From Methanosarcinaceae archaeon (GTDB taxonomy: Archaea > Halobacteriota > Methanosarcinia > Methanosarcinales > Methanosarcinaceae), in assembly GCA_030611265.1 (NCBI GenBank), contig JAUWQD010000012.1:1-61035 (forward strand): 61,035 nt of DNA, written 5' to 3'. Of the stretch, positions 44,739-54,904 are shown piece by piece. The position numbers were made by a program, and so were the translations under genes. The stretch's first letter is position 1, and the number at the start of each line of letters is the position of its first letter. A model generated the notes under the pieces. The model saw nothing but the letters and a program-made list of their open reading frames with translations, searched no databases and was not told where the DNA came from.

Positions 44739-46103
44739 CTAAAGCCCAATCCCCGCAAACCCTGCACTAATAACATCCCTCGGATCGATCCCTGCGACCT
44801 GCATCATCACATAAACACCAAGGAATGTTCCAATCATACTTCCGATATTTGCAAATGCGGCAACCAGTATTACGCGGAAGAGACCGTTATTCATCATATC
44901 GCCTGTGGTTTCGACTTCTACCAGCATCTTGAAATCGTCGGTTGTAGGGTTTCGCTGTTTTGCTTCCATAAGTCCTGCAAACCAGCCGGCTGCCATCATT
45001 GGATTTAAGGATGTGAGCCATGCCACAGAAAAAGCGGTCAGGACGGAATACGGGTGTCCGCGTGCAAGGATAGCGCCTGCTGCACTTAGTACGCCATTGA
45101 TGATGAACCACCATCCAAACGCGATCAGCAAAAGTTTTAGCGGGGTGCCTGAGAGGATTAGCATTGCAAATGTAGCAAGTGCGATACCTACGATCCCAAT
45201 TCCGATAAATTTCATGATGCCAAAGTGTTTCTTTGGTACAGACATAAGTGTTTGGGGTGCAGGAATTGTTTCCGGGGCTTTGAGGAATTTCTCAATACCT
45301 GACCTGTGTCCTGCTCCCACAACGGCAACGATCTTTTTACCGCCGCCAGCAGCCGATCGTATGAGATTTCCTGCAAGGTAGGCATCCCGCTCGTCGATCA
45401 GAACCTCGGCTGCGGTGGGTGCGATGTCCCTCAATTCCTCTACGAGCATTGTAACCATATCCTGATCTGTGATGGTTTCGATATCAATATCCTTGCCACC
45501 GCCAAACCCGAGTGCTGCGCCAAGCAATGCTCCACCCATGCGCAGTTTTTCGATCAATCTCATCTTGCTCCAGAACCGCTGGAGCGTTACCTGAATATCA
45601 CGGTCGATAAGTGCAATACTCGCGCCGGATTTTTCTGCCGCATCGATTGCAGATATCATCTCGGCACCGGGCTTGACACCCATATCATCGCCGATCTTTT
45701 TCTGCACGTATGCAAGCAGCCAGTGAACCAAAAAGAAATAGACTTTGCCTTCACTTAGCAGGTCTTTGATAGGGATCTTTGAAACTCCGGTCTTGCCTTT
45801 GAGCGCATCATACCTTCCTTTGCATAGTTCAACCGCAACAATGTCAGGCTGTTCCCGCTCTATAGTTTCAATAACCTCAGCAACACTTTTCTCAGATACG
45901 TGTGCGGTTCCGACTATGATGATATGCGAAGGAGGAGTTTGCATTGGTTGTGCAGATTCAGAAACAGGAATGTCTTCAATAAAACATGATTGTGAGGTAG
46001 TATGGAGATTATACTCAGGAGTTTGTTCCTGTGAATCTGTGATCTTGTTATCTGCATCCATATTTTTGCTTATGCTATTGTTAGCACGATCATATTCATT
46101 CAT
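44739..46103 (-). CDS. TraB/PrgY family membrane protein
   Basis: 454 residues. The soluble TraB domain starts HIIIVGTAHVSEKSVAEV near residue 60, with VAVELCKGRYDAL near 89, SGASIALIDRDIQVTLQRFW near 157 and VAVVGAGHRSGI near 255. These Gly-Thr-x-His and Gly-x-Gly-His elements resemble a metal-dependent active site. Several membrane segments fill residues 295-450. The family's bacterial members degrade or block pheromone peptides; the archaeal role is unknown. Six bp separate it from the protease gene upstream, so the two probably form an operon. Confidence 0.82.
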   Translation of the reverse strand: MNEYDRANNSISKNMDADNKITDSQEQTPEYNLHTTSQSCFIEDIPVSESAQPMQTPPSHIIIVGTAHVSEKSVAEVIETIEREQPDIVAVELCKGRYDALKGKTGVSKIPIKDLLSEGKVYFFLVHWLLAYVQKKIGDDMGVKPGAEMISAIDAAEKSGASIALIDRDIQVTLQRFWSKMRLIEKLRMGGALLGAALGFGGGKDIDIETITDQDMVTMLVEELRDIAPTAAEVLIDERDAYLAGNLIRSAAGGGKKIVAVVGAGHRSGIEKFLKAPETIPAPQTLMSVPKKHFGIMKFIGIGIVGIALATFAMLILSGTPLKLLLIAFGWWFIINGVLSAAGAILARGHPYSVLTAFSVAWLTSLNPMMAAGWFAGLMEAKQRNPTTDDFKMLVEVETTGDMMNNGLFRVILVAAFANIGSMIGTFLGVYVMMQVAGIDPRDVISAGFAGIGL

Positions 46104-46109
46104 TTTACA

Positions 46110-47222
46110 CTACTCGCTCAATAATTGCAATGCACGCACAAGATCGGTTCTGGATAAAATGCCTGCAATTGAATTGTTATCAGTGACTAAAACCCTTCCG
46201 ATATTCCGGGTCGATATAAGTTTCAATGCTTCAGAAGCATCGGCATCGATTGGTATGGTGGCAACATCTCGTGTCATTACATCTGACACCAGCACGTTTG
46301 CACGCTCTTGTTGAGGTATAGTATGCATGTCTGTAAAGGTAACAATCCCTTTTAAGTTGTTGCCTTCAATGACTGGATATCCCATATGTTTTTTTTCAAA
46401 CATTAATTTTGAAAGTTCATCAATTGTCATTGATGGCTGAACTGATACGATATCACTGCTCATGACTTTTTGGACCGGCACTTTTTCTAGAATAACAGAC
46501 ACTGTAGTTGTGCGTGCTTCTTCTGATGCGCCTATGTATATAAAGAACGCTATCAGGATGAACCATGGATTGGGATAAATTAGACCAGGCACACCAACAA
46601 TCCCGAATATTCCCATCATGAACGCGAACATCTTTCCGATATATGCTGCTTTTTGTGTCGCTTTTACATAAGACATGCTCGTTGCAAACCATGCCCGAAG
46701 GATTCGCCCTCCATCCATCGGGAATGCGGGAAGCAGGTTGAAAACACCCACGATCAGGTTTATGTATCCTAGCAGCCAGATGACGTGGAAAATGTTGCCA
46801 TCGGAAAAAGATGGTTGTAAACCAGATATCACACCATTAAATAACAAACACATAGTACCAATTGTAAAACTCACCATCGGACCTGCAATAGCCATTTTTG
46901 CTTCCTGCGCGGGATTCCTGGGGATCTCTTCCATTGATGCCACGCCACCGAACAAAAGTAGTGTGATGCTGTCGATCTTGACACCATATTTTTTTGCAAA
47001 ATACGAATGGCCGATCTCATGGAGCAATATGGATGAAAAAAGCAAGATCGTGGTCGCAAATGCCAGAATATATCTTGTCGATACTTCACTGACATTGCTA
47101 AACCCATACGGTGCCGGATTGCTTGCAAATATCAGTGCGAACACAGGCAATATCAACAAAAATGTGATATGGAGTTTAATCGGTATCCCCATTATTTTTC
47201 CGATCTGAAATGAAACTTTCAT
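46110..47222 (-). CDS. Site-2 protease (M50) with tandem CBS domains
   Basis: 370-residue intramembrane metalloprotease. The zinc motif HEIGHSYFAKKYG lies near residue 66 and the second site NLLPAFPMDGGRILRAWF near 160. About six membrane segments precede residue 235. Two CBS modules follow (MSSDIVSVQPSMTIDELSKL near 254 and MTRDVATIPIDADASEAL near 317), probably sensing adenine nucleotides. Substrates are unknown. It is the first gene of the TraB unit. Confidence 0.9.
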   Translation of the reverse strand: MKVSFQIGKIMGIPIKLHITFLLILPVFALIFASNPAPYGFSNVSEVSTRYILAFATTILLFSSILLHEIGHSYFAKKYGVKIDSITLLLFGGVASMEEIPRNPAQEAKMAIAGPMVSFTIGTMCLLFNGVISGLQPSFSDGNIFHVIWLLGYINLIVGVFNLLPAFPMDGGRILRAWFATSMSYVKATQKAAYIGKMFAFMMGIFGIVGVPGLIYPNPWFILIAFFIYIGASEEARTTTVSVILEKVPVQKVMSSDIVSVQPSMTIDELSKLMFEKKHMGYPVIEGNNLKGIVTFTDMHTIPQQERANVLVSDVMTRDVATIPIDADASEALKLISTRNIGRVLVTDNNSIAGILSRTDLVRALQLLSE

Positions 47223-47470
47223 GATTAATTGTTGATATAATGATATTTAGCCTTATCTTAACTATATGGCTATGTTGACATTTGCAAATACTGATGCAGG
47301 TTTGAATACTTTCACCCCGCTTGGCTCACGAATATATACTACTGAAGCGTAGTTAGTATCAGTCACGGAATTGATGCGCACACGCCTTTACAAGTTTCAA
47401 GGCTAGGTGCCATCAATTCATCCCCTCTCGTGGCATGTTTTTCATTGTATCTATTTTATAGATATATAGT

Positions 47471-47505
47471 GCGAGTTGATTTGACCGAAGGGAGAATTTT
47501 CTCGC
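47471..47505. repeat. REP-like palindrome, copy 2
   Basis: GCGAG...CTCGC arms with inner GATT/GAATT, preceded by ATATATAGT exactly as at 2308-2342. It sits just after the mfnA stop (mfnA reads leftward) and may form its 3' end. Confidence 0.55.
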
Positions 47506-47508
47506 AAA

Positions 47509-48639
47509 TCAAAGATTACACACAATCTTCAGGTCATGCAAGAACAGTTTGATATTTTCAGGTGTCAGATGTGGCATCAAAACAAGCCGCAGGGCACGTG
47601 GTGTTCGTGTGATGGATACCTGCCATCCGAACTCCTCACGAAGTCGTTTTCTCACCAGATCGGCATCAGGAACATCAAGAGCCACCACGTTCATGACAGG
47701 TTCGATCAGTGGTTCAATACCGATCTCTCTCGCTCCGGCTACAATCATGTCCGTAAGTTCCATGCACTGGTCTATAATACCCTGATATCCATCCTTTCCA
47801 AGATGTTTCATGACAGCATACGTGCCTGCAACGGTGGCACCGCTTCTGGTTCCTGTAAGGGAATACTGGGTATCGACAGTAAGATATGGTGTATGGGTCT
47901 GGAGATGGTGGAGGTGTTTTAGGTCCCTGAACAACAATCCGCCTGAGGGGATGGTACTAAGCCCCATCTTGTGAGGGTCTATCCCAATGGATGTAACACC
48001 TTCAAGTGCAAAATCAAATGCCGGCGGGTTTTTCAAAAATGGGATCACAAAACCGCCAAAAGCGGCATCCACATGAAGGAATATGCCTTTTTCAATCGCA
48101 AGTTCAGACATCTCCTTTATCGGATCGATCTGACCGAACTCGGTCGAGCCCGCTATTCCTACAAGTCCGATAGTGTGTTCATCAACAAGGCTTTTCATGG
48201 AATCCATGTCAACCTTGAACTCGGAATCAAGTGCAGCCTTTCGAATCTCAATTTCCAGCATATCTGCGATCTTGTCGAACGAAAAATGGGCAGATTCGGG
48301 AATGATCACGTTTGGATTTCTGATATTAGATATATTGCGCATGGCGCGAAGTGCCTGGATATTGGATTCCGTTCCGCCTGTGGTGACATATCCATGTACG
48401 GACGGACCGTTCATAAGGTCCCCCATCATCCGCATTACTTCAAGTTCAAGATCATGCGTGCCAGGGAATAATCCAAAATCCCCGAGATTGGATTCAATAT
48501 ATTGCATGTGAGCATCGACCGCAATCTTATGCGGATGGGTGCACATGGCACTCAAGACGCGCTCGTATGTGGTATCGCGCGCTTTTGTTTCATCTAGAAA
48601 AGTGAATATCTCTTTTTCCGAAACTCCATTGTCATTCAT
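47509..48639 (-). CDS. mfnA: L-tyrosine decarboxylase MfnA
   Basis: 376-residue PLP enzyme that makes tyramine from tyrosine, the first step of methanofuran synthesis. The PLP lysine is in [18 protein letters not shown] near residue 240. [19 protein letters not shown] near 82 and [13 protein letters not shown] near 200 are group II decarboxylase motifs. Some archaeal homologues act on aspartate (beta-alanine for CoA), which the sequence does not exclude. The ATG start is followed by a normal-length protein. It lies 48 nt from mutL. Confidence 0.88.
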   Translation of the reverse strand: MNDNGVSEKEIFTFLDETKARDTTYERVLSAMCTHPHKIAVDAHMQYIESNLGDFGLFPGTHDLELEVMRMMGDLMNGPSVHGYVTTGGTESNIQALRAMRNISNIRNPNVIIPESAHFSFDKIADMLEIEIRKAALDSEFKVDMDSMKSLVDEHTIGLVGIAGSTEFGQIDPIKEMSELAIEKGIFLHVDAAFGGFVIPFLKNPPAFDFALEGVTSIGIDPHKMGLSTIPSGGLLFRDLKHLHHLQTHTPYLTVDTQYSLTGTRSGATVAGTYAVMKHLGKDGYQGIIDQCMELTDMIVAGAREIGIEPLIEPVMNVVALDVPDADLVRKRLREEFGWQVSITRTPRALRLVLMPHLTPENIKLFLHDLKIVCNL

Positions 48640-48686
48640 ACATAATCAGGATGCTATAACCTGTTTAAAATGGTTGTGATTTATGG

Positions 48687-50495
48687 TCAGATCCGCCCGA
48701 ACAACTTGTCAAGTTCCTTTTTCGAAAACGAGATCATGGTAGGTCTCCCATGCGGGCATGTCTTTGGATTTTCGGTACGCATCAACTGAGCGATCAGGTT
48801 TTCCATCTGCTCAAAACTGCACGCTGCACCTGCCTTGATGGCACCCCGACATGCCATGCTTTTTGATACGTGTTCATAGATCCCAGTCTCATCCCGAATC
48901 CTGCCGGTTGACAGGATGTCGGATATGATATCATGCACGATTGCAGGGTCTTCCAGTTTGCCAAATATGTTGGGGATTGCAGTGATCACATAGGTGTTGG
49001 TCCCGAATTCCGATATGGCAAAACCAAACTCCTCAAGGTAGGGGATGTATTCTTCAAGCAAGATCCTTTCCTTTGCATTCAATTCGATAGTAAGCGGAGT
49101 GATCAACTCCTGCCAGCCTGATGACTTGTTATCTTTTATCTGGTCGAACAATATCCGCTCATGTGCAGCGTGCTGGTCAATAAGCAAAAGTCCGTCTTTG
49201 GATTGTGCTATAATGTACAGGTCATCGATCTGCCCCAGTATTTTGATGTCATCAAGAACACCAATAGATGATGCACTGTCGGTAGTATCGGTCTTCGTTG
49301 CCAGAAGTTCCCTCTCAGTTCGCTTAAGACGGCGTTCGGTATCTTTTACCGATGTATTGTAGGGTGTGGTACTCTCTCGCAACGTGTTATTCACACTCGG
49401 TTTACATATGGATTCGGGTTCAGGCTCACTATCATCCAATAATGACTGCACAGTACTTTCCTTCTCATCGATCTGTGGTGCGACTTGTGACCTGTGTGCA
49501 TCCTCTACTGCTTTTGTGATCGCATCCATTACCTCCTTTTCATGTCCAAATCGCACTTCGGTTTTGGCAGGATGAACATTTACATCCACATCCTTTGGAT
49601 CAATTGACACGCTCAGTACGGCGGCAGGATATCTTCCTTTTGGGATCAGCGTGTAAAACCCAAGTCGCAGGGCATTGCTGATCGCCTTTGAATTGACACT
49701 TCTTCCATTCACAAAGAATGACTGGAGGTCGTTTCCGCTTCTGGTAAGTTCGGGTTGTGACACAAAACCGGAAACCTTTGCCCATTCAGACTCGAACGAA
49801 ACAGGGATCATGGCTTTTGCAACATCACTCCCAAGAACATGTATGATCCGGTCAAAAAGCCCATCCGATGCAGGCGCGCGGAGTACTGTCTTGCCGTCGT
49901 TTATCAGCGTGAAGGATATATTCGTGTTCCCAAGCGCATATCGGGTGACGACATCCGTCACATGTGCAAGTTCAGTGCGGTCGCTTTTGAGGTACTTCTT
50001 CCTCGCAGGCGTATTGTAGAATAGGTCTTCCACAGTAATACGGGTTCCAACTGCGGTTCCGATATCAGAAACGCTTTTTAGATCGCCGCCCTCAACTATC
50101 ACTTTCGTGCCTGATGTATCATCACTTTGCCGTGTGGCAATTGTAAGTCTTGATATCGCTGCAATGGATGAGAGCGCTTCCCCTCGAAATCCCATTGTCG
50201 AGATCGCAAAAAGGTCATCTGCAGTCCTTATCTTGCTTGTGGCATGTTTCAAAAACGCAATGGTGACGTTACTTTTACTCATACCACAACCATTGTCCGA
50301 AACGCTTATCGCTATTGATAAGCACCCTGTAGTTTCCACTCGAACATCGGTGGCACCGGCATCGATTGCATTGTCAATGAGCTCCTTGATCACAGATGCA
50401 GGACGCTCTATCACCTCACCCGCAGCGATCTTGTTTATTGTGGCTTCATCGAGGATGCATATCTCATTTTTTGTATCATCTTTCATGCTACTCAT
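48687..50495 (-). CDS. mutL: DNA mismatch repair protein MutL
   Basis: 602 residues. The GHKL ATPase has ELIDNAIDAGATD near residue 38, DNGCGM near 71 and GFRGEALSSIAAIS near 107. The C-terminal domain has LLIDQHAAHERILFD, ACRGAIKAG and CPHGRPTM, the metal-site motifs of endonuclease-type MutL, though the last acidic position of DQHA-x2-E-x4-E is Asp. Mismatch repair MutS/MutL in Methanosarcinales is generally regarded as acquired from bacteria. It is cotranscribed with mutS (3-bp gap). Confidence 0.95.
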   Translation of the reverse strand: MSSMKDDTKNEICILDEATINKIAAGEVIERPASVIKELIDNAIDAGATDVRVETTGCLSIAISVSDNGCGMSKSNVTIAFLKHATSKIRTADDLFAISTMGFRGEALSSIAAISRLTIATRQSDDTSGTKVIVEGGDLKSVSDIGTAVGTRITVEDLFYNTPARKKYLKSDRTELAHVTDVVTRYALGNTNISFTLINDGKTVLRAPASDGLFDRIIHVLGSDVAKAMIPVSFESEWAKVSGFVSQPELTRSGNDLQSFFVNGRSVNSKAISNALRLGFYTLIPKGRYPAAVLSVSIDPKDVDVNVHPAKTEVRFGHEKEVMDAITKAVEDAHRSQVAPQIDEKESTVQSLLDDSEPEPESICKPSVNNTLRESTTPYNTSVKDTERRLKRTERELLATKTDTTDSASSIGVLDDIKILGQIDDLYIIAQSKDGLLLIDQHAAHERILFDQIKDNKSSGWQELITPLTIELNAKERILLEEYIPYLEEFGFAISEFGTNTYVITAIPNIFGKLEDPAIVHDIISDILSTGRIRDETGIYEHVSKSMACRGAIKAGAACSFEQMENLIAQLMRTENPKTCPHGRPTMISFSKKELDKLFGRI

Positions 50496-50498
50496 CCC

Positions 50499-53171
50499 CT
50501 AATTGTTTCCCGCTTTTTTCTTAAGTTCATTGAGTGCGTTCAATGCATCCAGTGGAGTCATCCCGTTAACATCCAGATCGTTCAGTTCATCTATGATAGG
50601 ATGGCTGCTATTATCGTTTTCTTTTGTATCATCTGAATCAAACAGTATCAACTGGGTGTACTTGGCAGTGGTTTTACCCTTCGTCCTTTTCACGCCACTC
50701 TGGGTTTGGGCGCCGCTCATCACACTCTCGTTCTCAATATCATGTAATATCTCATTCGCCCTCTGCGTCACCTTATGCGGAACCCCTGCCAGCCGTGCCA
50801 CATGGATACCATAACTCCTGTCGGTGGCACCCGGCATGATCTTTCGCAGGAACACAAGTTCATGTCCGTCTTCTTTCACTGCAACATGATAGTTCTTGAC
50901 ACGCTTGAGGGAATTTGCAAGGTCTGTAAGTTGGTGGTAATGCGTTGCGAAAAGTGATCGAACCCCAACCCGACCTTTGTTGTGTATGTACTCCACAACT
51001 GCCTTTGCGATGCTGTACCCGTCATAGGTACTCGTACCGCGCCCGATCTCGTCAAGGAGCACAAGGCTTTGTGGGGTTGCATTATTCAGTATGTTGGCAA
51101 GTTCTATCATCTCAACCATGAACGTGCTTTGCCCGCTCGCAAGGTCGTCAAACGCGCCAATCCTTGTAAAAACCCGATCAGCGATTCCGATGGATGCATG
51201 TGATGCAGGAACAAATGAACCAGCCTGCGCCATGATGACAATGAGTGCTATCTGGCGCATGTATGTGGATTTACCTGCCATGTTCGGTCCGGTTATCAGC
51301 ATGAACTGGTTATCCGTGCAGTCCATCTCGGTATCATTCGGAACAAACCCGCCCGGAACCGAGTTTTCCACAACAGCATGCCGTCCGTCCCTGATAAGTA
51401 TCCTGCAATCGCTGCCAATACCCGGGCGCGTGTAATTATTATTTGCCGCCACTTCGGCAAGGTTTGCGATCACATCAAGTTCTCCCACCAGTGCCGCAGT
51501 CTGTTGCAGTTCTTTTGAACGCGCTGCAATAACGGAATTGATCTCGGTAAGAAGTTCATATTCAAGAGCCACCATTTTTTCGTCGGCGGAAAGTATCATC
51601 CCTTCACGTTCCTTGAGTTCGGGTGTGTAGAACCGCTCGGCATTGGCAAGGCTCTGTTTCCTGATATAATCATCAGGAGCCTGTGCTGCATTGGCTTTCG
51701 TGATCTCAATATAGTATCCGAACACCCTATTGTACCCAACCTTCAGGGATTTGATGCCCGTCCTCTCGCGCTCTTTTTGCTGGAATGCGGCAATCCATTG
51801 TTTGCCGTTCCTTGTCATGTCCTTAAGTTCGTCCAGTTTTTCGTTGTAATCCGACTTTATCATCCCGCCTTCCCTGACAGTTACCGGCGGCTCGTCAACA
51901 ATCCCACGCTCGATGAGGTTGGTTAGATCATTGAGTTCGATAAAATCTTCAAGTCCCTTGCGGATATTGTTCAGCATTTCCGAGTCAATACCATCGCTCA
52001 GGGAATCGATAATGGTAGGCACGACCTTCAAAGAACTTTTCAGGGCTACAAGGTCACGGGCATTTGAGTTTCCGTACACGATACGCCCAATTAGGCGCTC
52101 GATATCACGAACATATGAAAGGTTTGACCGCAGGTCAAAGCGAAGCATCGTGTTGGTTTTCATTTCCTCGACAGCATCAAGTCTGCTGTTGATATCCTTC
52201 ACAGAGATGAGTGGCTTAAGCAACCATTTCTGTAGCAGCCTGCTGCCCATTGGGGTCTTTGTCTCGTCCAGCACCCGCAAAAGTGAGGTGTCATTCCCCT
52301 CTCCGCGCACGTTCTTTGTGATCTCAAGATTCCGCAGTGTGATGGAGTCCAGTATCATGAACTCGGATTCCGAATAGGTTTTGAGTGTGTGGATGTGTCC
52401 GAGTTCCCTCATCTGTGTGTCGAGGGCATATTGAAGTGCTGCTCCGGCAGAGGATATGGCACAGGGCAGGTTTTCACATCCCATACCTTCGAGCGTGGAA
52501 ATCTTGAAATGTTCCTGCAATCGTTTTTTTGAGTCTTCAACCTCAAACGCATCGGCTTCGAATTCGTGAACGATGATTTTCAGTTCCCGCAGACGCTCGA
52601 TAATCCCCTCGACCCCGAACAGTGCAGGTGGCATGATACACTCGGAAGGCCGCATTCGTGCGGCTTCGCTTGCTATCATGTCAAAAGGCGCACCGTCCTT
52701 GAACTCTGTTGTGAGAAACTCCCCTGTGGAAACGTCTAAAAATGAAACCCCAAATTCCGATCCGGTCGTTTTTCCCGAAACCGCCATGAGATAATTGTTG
52801 GCAGTGTCGGCAAACATTGATGAATCAATGGCAGTACCGGGTGTGACTACCCTGACAACTCCTCTCTTCACAACGCCCTTGGCTTTCTTGGGGTCTTCAA
52901 GTTGCTCACAGATGGCGACTTTGTAGCCTTTCTTGATAAGGCGCGGCAGGTAGTTATCAATAGCATGGTAAGGTATCCCTGCAAGCGGCATCTTTTCGCC
53001 TTCTTTACTTTTGCCGCGTGTTGTGAGCGTGATCTCAAGTTCATGCGCGATGGTCTTTGCATCTTCGCCAAACGATTCGTAAAAATCACCCATCCTGAAG
53101 AATATCAGCGCATCCTTGTGCTGTTTTTTCGCGTCGTAGTACTGCTGCATCGCAGGGGTCAGTTTGCTCAT
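50499..53171 (-). CDS. mutS: DNA mismatch repair protein MutS
   Basis: 890 residues. The mismatch-binding N-terminus has the MutS1 motif ALIFFRMGDFYESFGEDA near residue 22 (Phe and Glu of the F-x-E wedge are present). The ATPase has Walker A TGPNMAGKSTYMRQ near 625, Walker B VLLDEIGRGTSTYDG near 701, and FATHYHQL near 737. The C-terminal linker and dimer helix end at LKKKAGNN. A typical complete MutS1. It heads the mutS-mutL pair. Confidence 0.96.
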   Translation of the reverse strand: MSKLTPAMQQYYDAKKQHKDALIFFRMGDFYESFGEDAKTIAHELEITLTTRGKSKEGEKMPLAGIPYHAIDNYLPRLIKKGYKVAICEQLEDPKKAKGVVKRGVVRVVTPGTAIDSSMFADTANNYLMAVSGKTTGSEFGVSFLDVSTGEFLTTEFKDGAPFDMIASEAARMRPSECIMPPALFGVEGIIERLRELKIIVHEFEADAFEVEDSKKRLQEHFKISTLEGMGCENLPCAISSAGAALQYALDTQMRELGHIHTLKTYSESEFMILDSITLRNLEITKNVRGEGNDTSLLRVLDETKTPMGSRLLQKWLLKPLISVKDINSRLDAVEEMKTNTMLRFDLRSNLSYVRDIERLIGRIVYGNSNARDLVALKSSLKVVPTIIDSLSDGIDSEMLNNIRKGLEDFIELNDLTNLIERGIVDEPPVTVREGGMIKSDYNEKLDELKDMTRNGKQWIAAFQQKERERTGIKSLKVGYNRVFGYYIEITKANAAQAPDDYIRKQSLANAERFYTPELKEREGMILSADEKMVALEYELLTEINSVIAARSKELQQTAALVGELDVIANLAEVAANNNYTRPGIGSDCRILIRDGRHAVVENSVPGGFVPNDTEMDCTDNQFMLITGPNMAGKSTYMRQIALIVIMAQAGSFVPASHASIGIADRVFTRIGAFDDLASGQSTFMVEMIELANILNNATPQSLVLLDEIGRGTSTYDGYSIAKAVVEYIHNKGRVGVRSLFATHYHQLTDLANSLKRVKNYHVAVKEDGHELVFLRKIMPGATDRSYGIHVARLAGVPHKVTQRANEILHDIENESVMSGAQTQSGVKRTKGKTTAKYTQLILFDSDDTKENDNSSHPIIDELNDLDVNGMTPLDALNALNELKKKAGNN

Positions 53172-53296
53172 TTTTTGGTACCTTGGAGTTTGTTGGTTCT
53201 GTCTGGGTATTGTAGTGTTCTATTGGTATATGGATATTATTGTGTTTTGTGTTTTGGTATTTGTTTGGAAGGTTTTGGTTCCGGCTTGATCATTGC

Positions 53297-53310
53297 GCCG
53301 CAGGCGGCAC
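53297..53310 (+). repeat. Dispersed GC palindrome GCCGCAGGCGGCAC
   Basis: The same 14 bp occur at 35174-35187, 44339-44352 and, reversed, 44677-44690, each intergenic and usually followed by ATT/GTT plus C. The core GCCGC-AG-GCGGC is self-complementary. It stands out against the AT-rich surroundings. Confidence 0.6.
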
Positions 53311-53434
53311 ATTCCAACATGAATCAATTAATGAGCACATACAATCGGTTTATGTCTGGTTTTTGTACACACATGATATCCAATTTTTGTATTATATGCA
53401 TAATCTGATATACAAATAAAGATAAGGTCAGCCC

Positions 53435-53944
53435 ATGAAAAACAAGGATTTGTCCGTTGAAGTCATCAGAAGCCATAAACGCAAAAAGACAGTGCAGGCG
53501 AAGGTTGTAGACGATAAACTGCACGTTTATCTTCCCGCAGGGCTGAGCAAAAGAAAGGAATCAGAACTGATCGAGATGATGATGGCAAAGGTTGAAAAAA
53601 AACGCCTCAAAAAAGAACTCAATGGTGATGATTACCTCAAGACGCGCTTCAATGAGTTCAACAGGAAACATTTCAATGGGGAACTGGAACTTGCATCCAT
53701 CAAATATGTGACGAACCAGAACACGCGCAATGGCAGTTGTACGCCTGCAAACGGCACAATACGCATATCCCACAGGCTGGCAGATATGCCAAAATGGGTG
53801 CTGGACTATCTCATCATGCACGAGATGGCGCACTTGTTGTATCCCGACCATTCCAAAAGGTTCTGGGATAAGGTCAATGAGTATAAGTATACGGAACGTG
53901 CGAGGGGATTTTTAATCTGCAAGGGGATGGAAACGGCAGATTGA
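53435..53944 (+). CDS. YgjP-like metal-dependent hydrolase (DUF45/M48-related)
   Basis: 169 residues. The zincin-like motif is LIMHEMAHLLYPDHSKRFWD near residue 127, where HEMAH plus the later His match YgjP-type proteins. The N-terminus VEVIRSHKRKKTVQAKVVDD is the usual beta-hairpin lead. CTPANGTIRISHRLADMP precedes the motif. Cytoplasmic, no membrane segment; substrate unknown. The ATG is preceded by AAGGT. It is divergent from mutS. Confidence 0.8.
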   Translation: MKNKDLSVEVIRSHKRKKTVQAKVVDDKLHVYLPAGLSKRKESELIEMMMAKVEKKRLKKELNGDDYLKTRFNEFNRKHFNGELELASIKYVTNQNTRNGSCTPANGTIRISHRLADMPKWVLDYLIMHEMAHLLYPDHSKRFWDKVNEYKYTERARGFLICKGMETAD

Positions 53945-54012
53945 TCGTATTCTCGGGTGGTACGGTCATGGGATTATCTTTTGTGTATTTTTGTGGATAA
54001 GCATATAACTTG

Positions 54013-54870
54013 ATGTGGCAATCCTTTTGTGTGAGATGTTTGAAGTCAAATTCCAACCTATATAGTCTTGTGGATATCGCCCCTACAATATCGGAACTGC
54101 TTGATATCCCCATGGTGCCGCCTGATGGCAAGATTATGCCTGAGGTAATCGAATATGCAAGCATCCGTAGCTGTCAAAAAGTGGTACTGATAATTGTTGA
54201 CAGCCTTGGATATTCACTGTACCGATATTTTAGCGAAAGCGGCGGCATATTCCAGAATATACGGCAACTCGCAGGATCCGGCATGGTTCTACAATGTAGG
54301 TCAACAGCAGACCATACAACACCTGCAATTGCTTCCATATTCACAGGATACCTTCCAACCAAACATCACATCTATGCAACTGATGACATCTATGTGGAAA
54401 GGGCAAAGGATTCCTTAAACCCGAAGATCAAAACGATCCTTGAGTGGGCACATGATGCCGGACGCAAATCGGCTGTGGTCATTGAATCGCTCGGTGCAGA
54501 TACTTTTTTAGACCGTGTTGGTGAAGTGGCTGGCATTCCCGATTCACAGGATATCATAGAATACGACAGAAAGATCACAGACGCAGCAGTTCAGTCACTT
54601 GAATCCAAACCTGACATTCTGGCGGTGCATCTGCGGGCAATTGACAGGTACGCACACAGGTCGCAGACATGGGAAGAACTGAGGTATGCGGCCGGCACGG
54701 TGGATGTAAATATCGGGCGAATCGTGGAAACTGCGGAGAAAGGTACGCTGTTCATGATATGCGGCGACCATCCGATACACGCAGGTGAAAAATGGATGAG
54801 ATCTGCTTCAAAAGCGTGGGTTGGGGAACATCAAGATCAACTTGTAGCGTTGGTTGTTGGGGCTTGTTGA
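54013..54870 (+). CDS. Alkaline-phosphatase-superfamily phosphodiesterase-like protein
   Basis: About 285 residues. VVLIIVDSLGYSLYRY near residue 58 supplies the first metal Asp. STADHTTPAIASIFTGYLPT near 98 contains the likely nucleophile Thr/Ser and the GxxPxxHG-like start. HLRAIDRYAHRS near 205 and ICGDHPIHAGE near 249 give the remaining metal ligands. It belongs with nucleotide pyrophosphatase/phosphodiesterase-type enzymes; substrate unknown. ATG at 54013 follows a TTG; N-terminal 30 residues are atypical, so a later start is possible. Convergent with the SDH pseudogene (34 nt). Confidence 0.72.
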   Translation: MWQSFCVRCLKSNSNLYSLVDIAPTISELLDIPMVPPDGKIMPEVIEYASIRSCQKVVLIIVDSLGYSLYRYFSESGGIFQNIRQLAGSGMVLQCRSTADHTTPAIASIFTGYLPTKHHIYATDDIYVERAKDSLNPKIKTILEWAHDAGRKSAVVIESLGADTFLDRVGEVAGIPDSQDIIEYDRKITDAAVQSLESKPDILAVHLRAIDRYAHRSQTWEELRYAAGTVDVNIGRIVETAEKGTLFMICGDHPIHAGEKWMRSASKAWVGEHQDQLVALVVGAC

Positions 54871-54904
54871 TATGGTGCAGATATATATTACCTGACCTGC
54901 ATGA

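Noticed and set aside
45306-45758. 150-codon plus frame opposite the TraB gene
   Set aside because: It is a shadow of the conserved TraB domain encoded on the minus strand.
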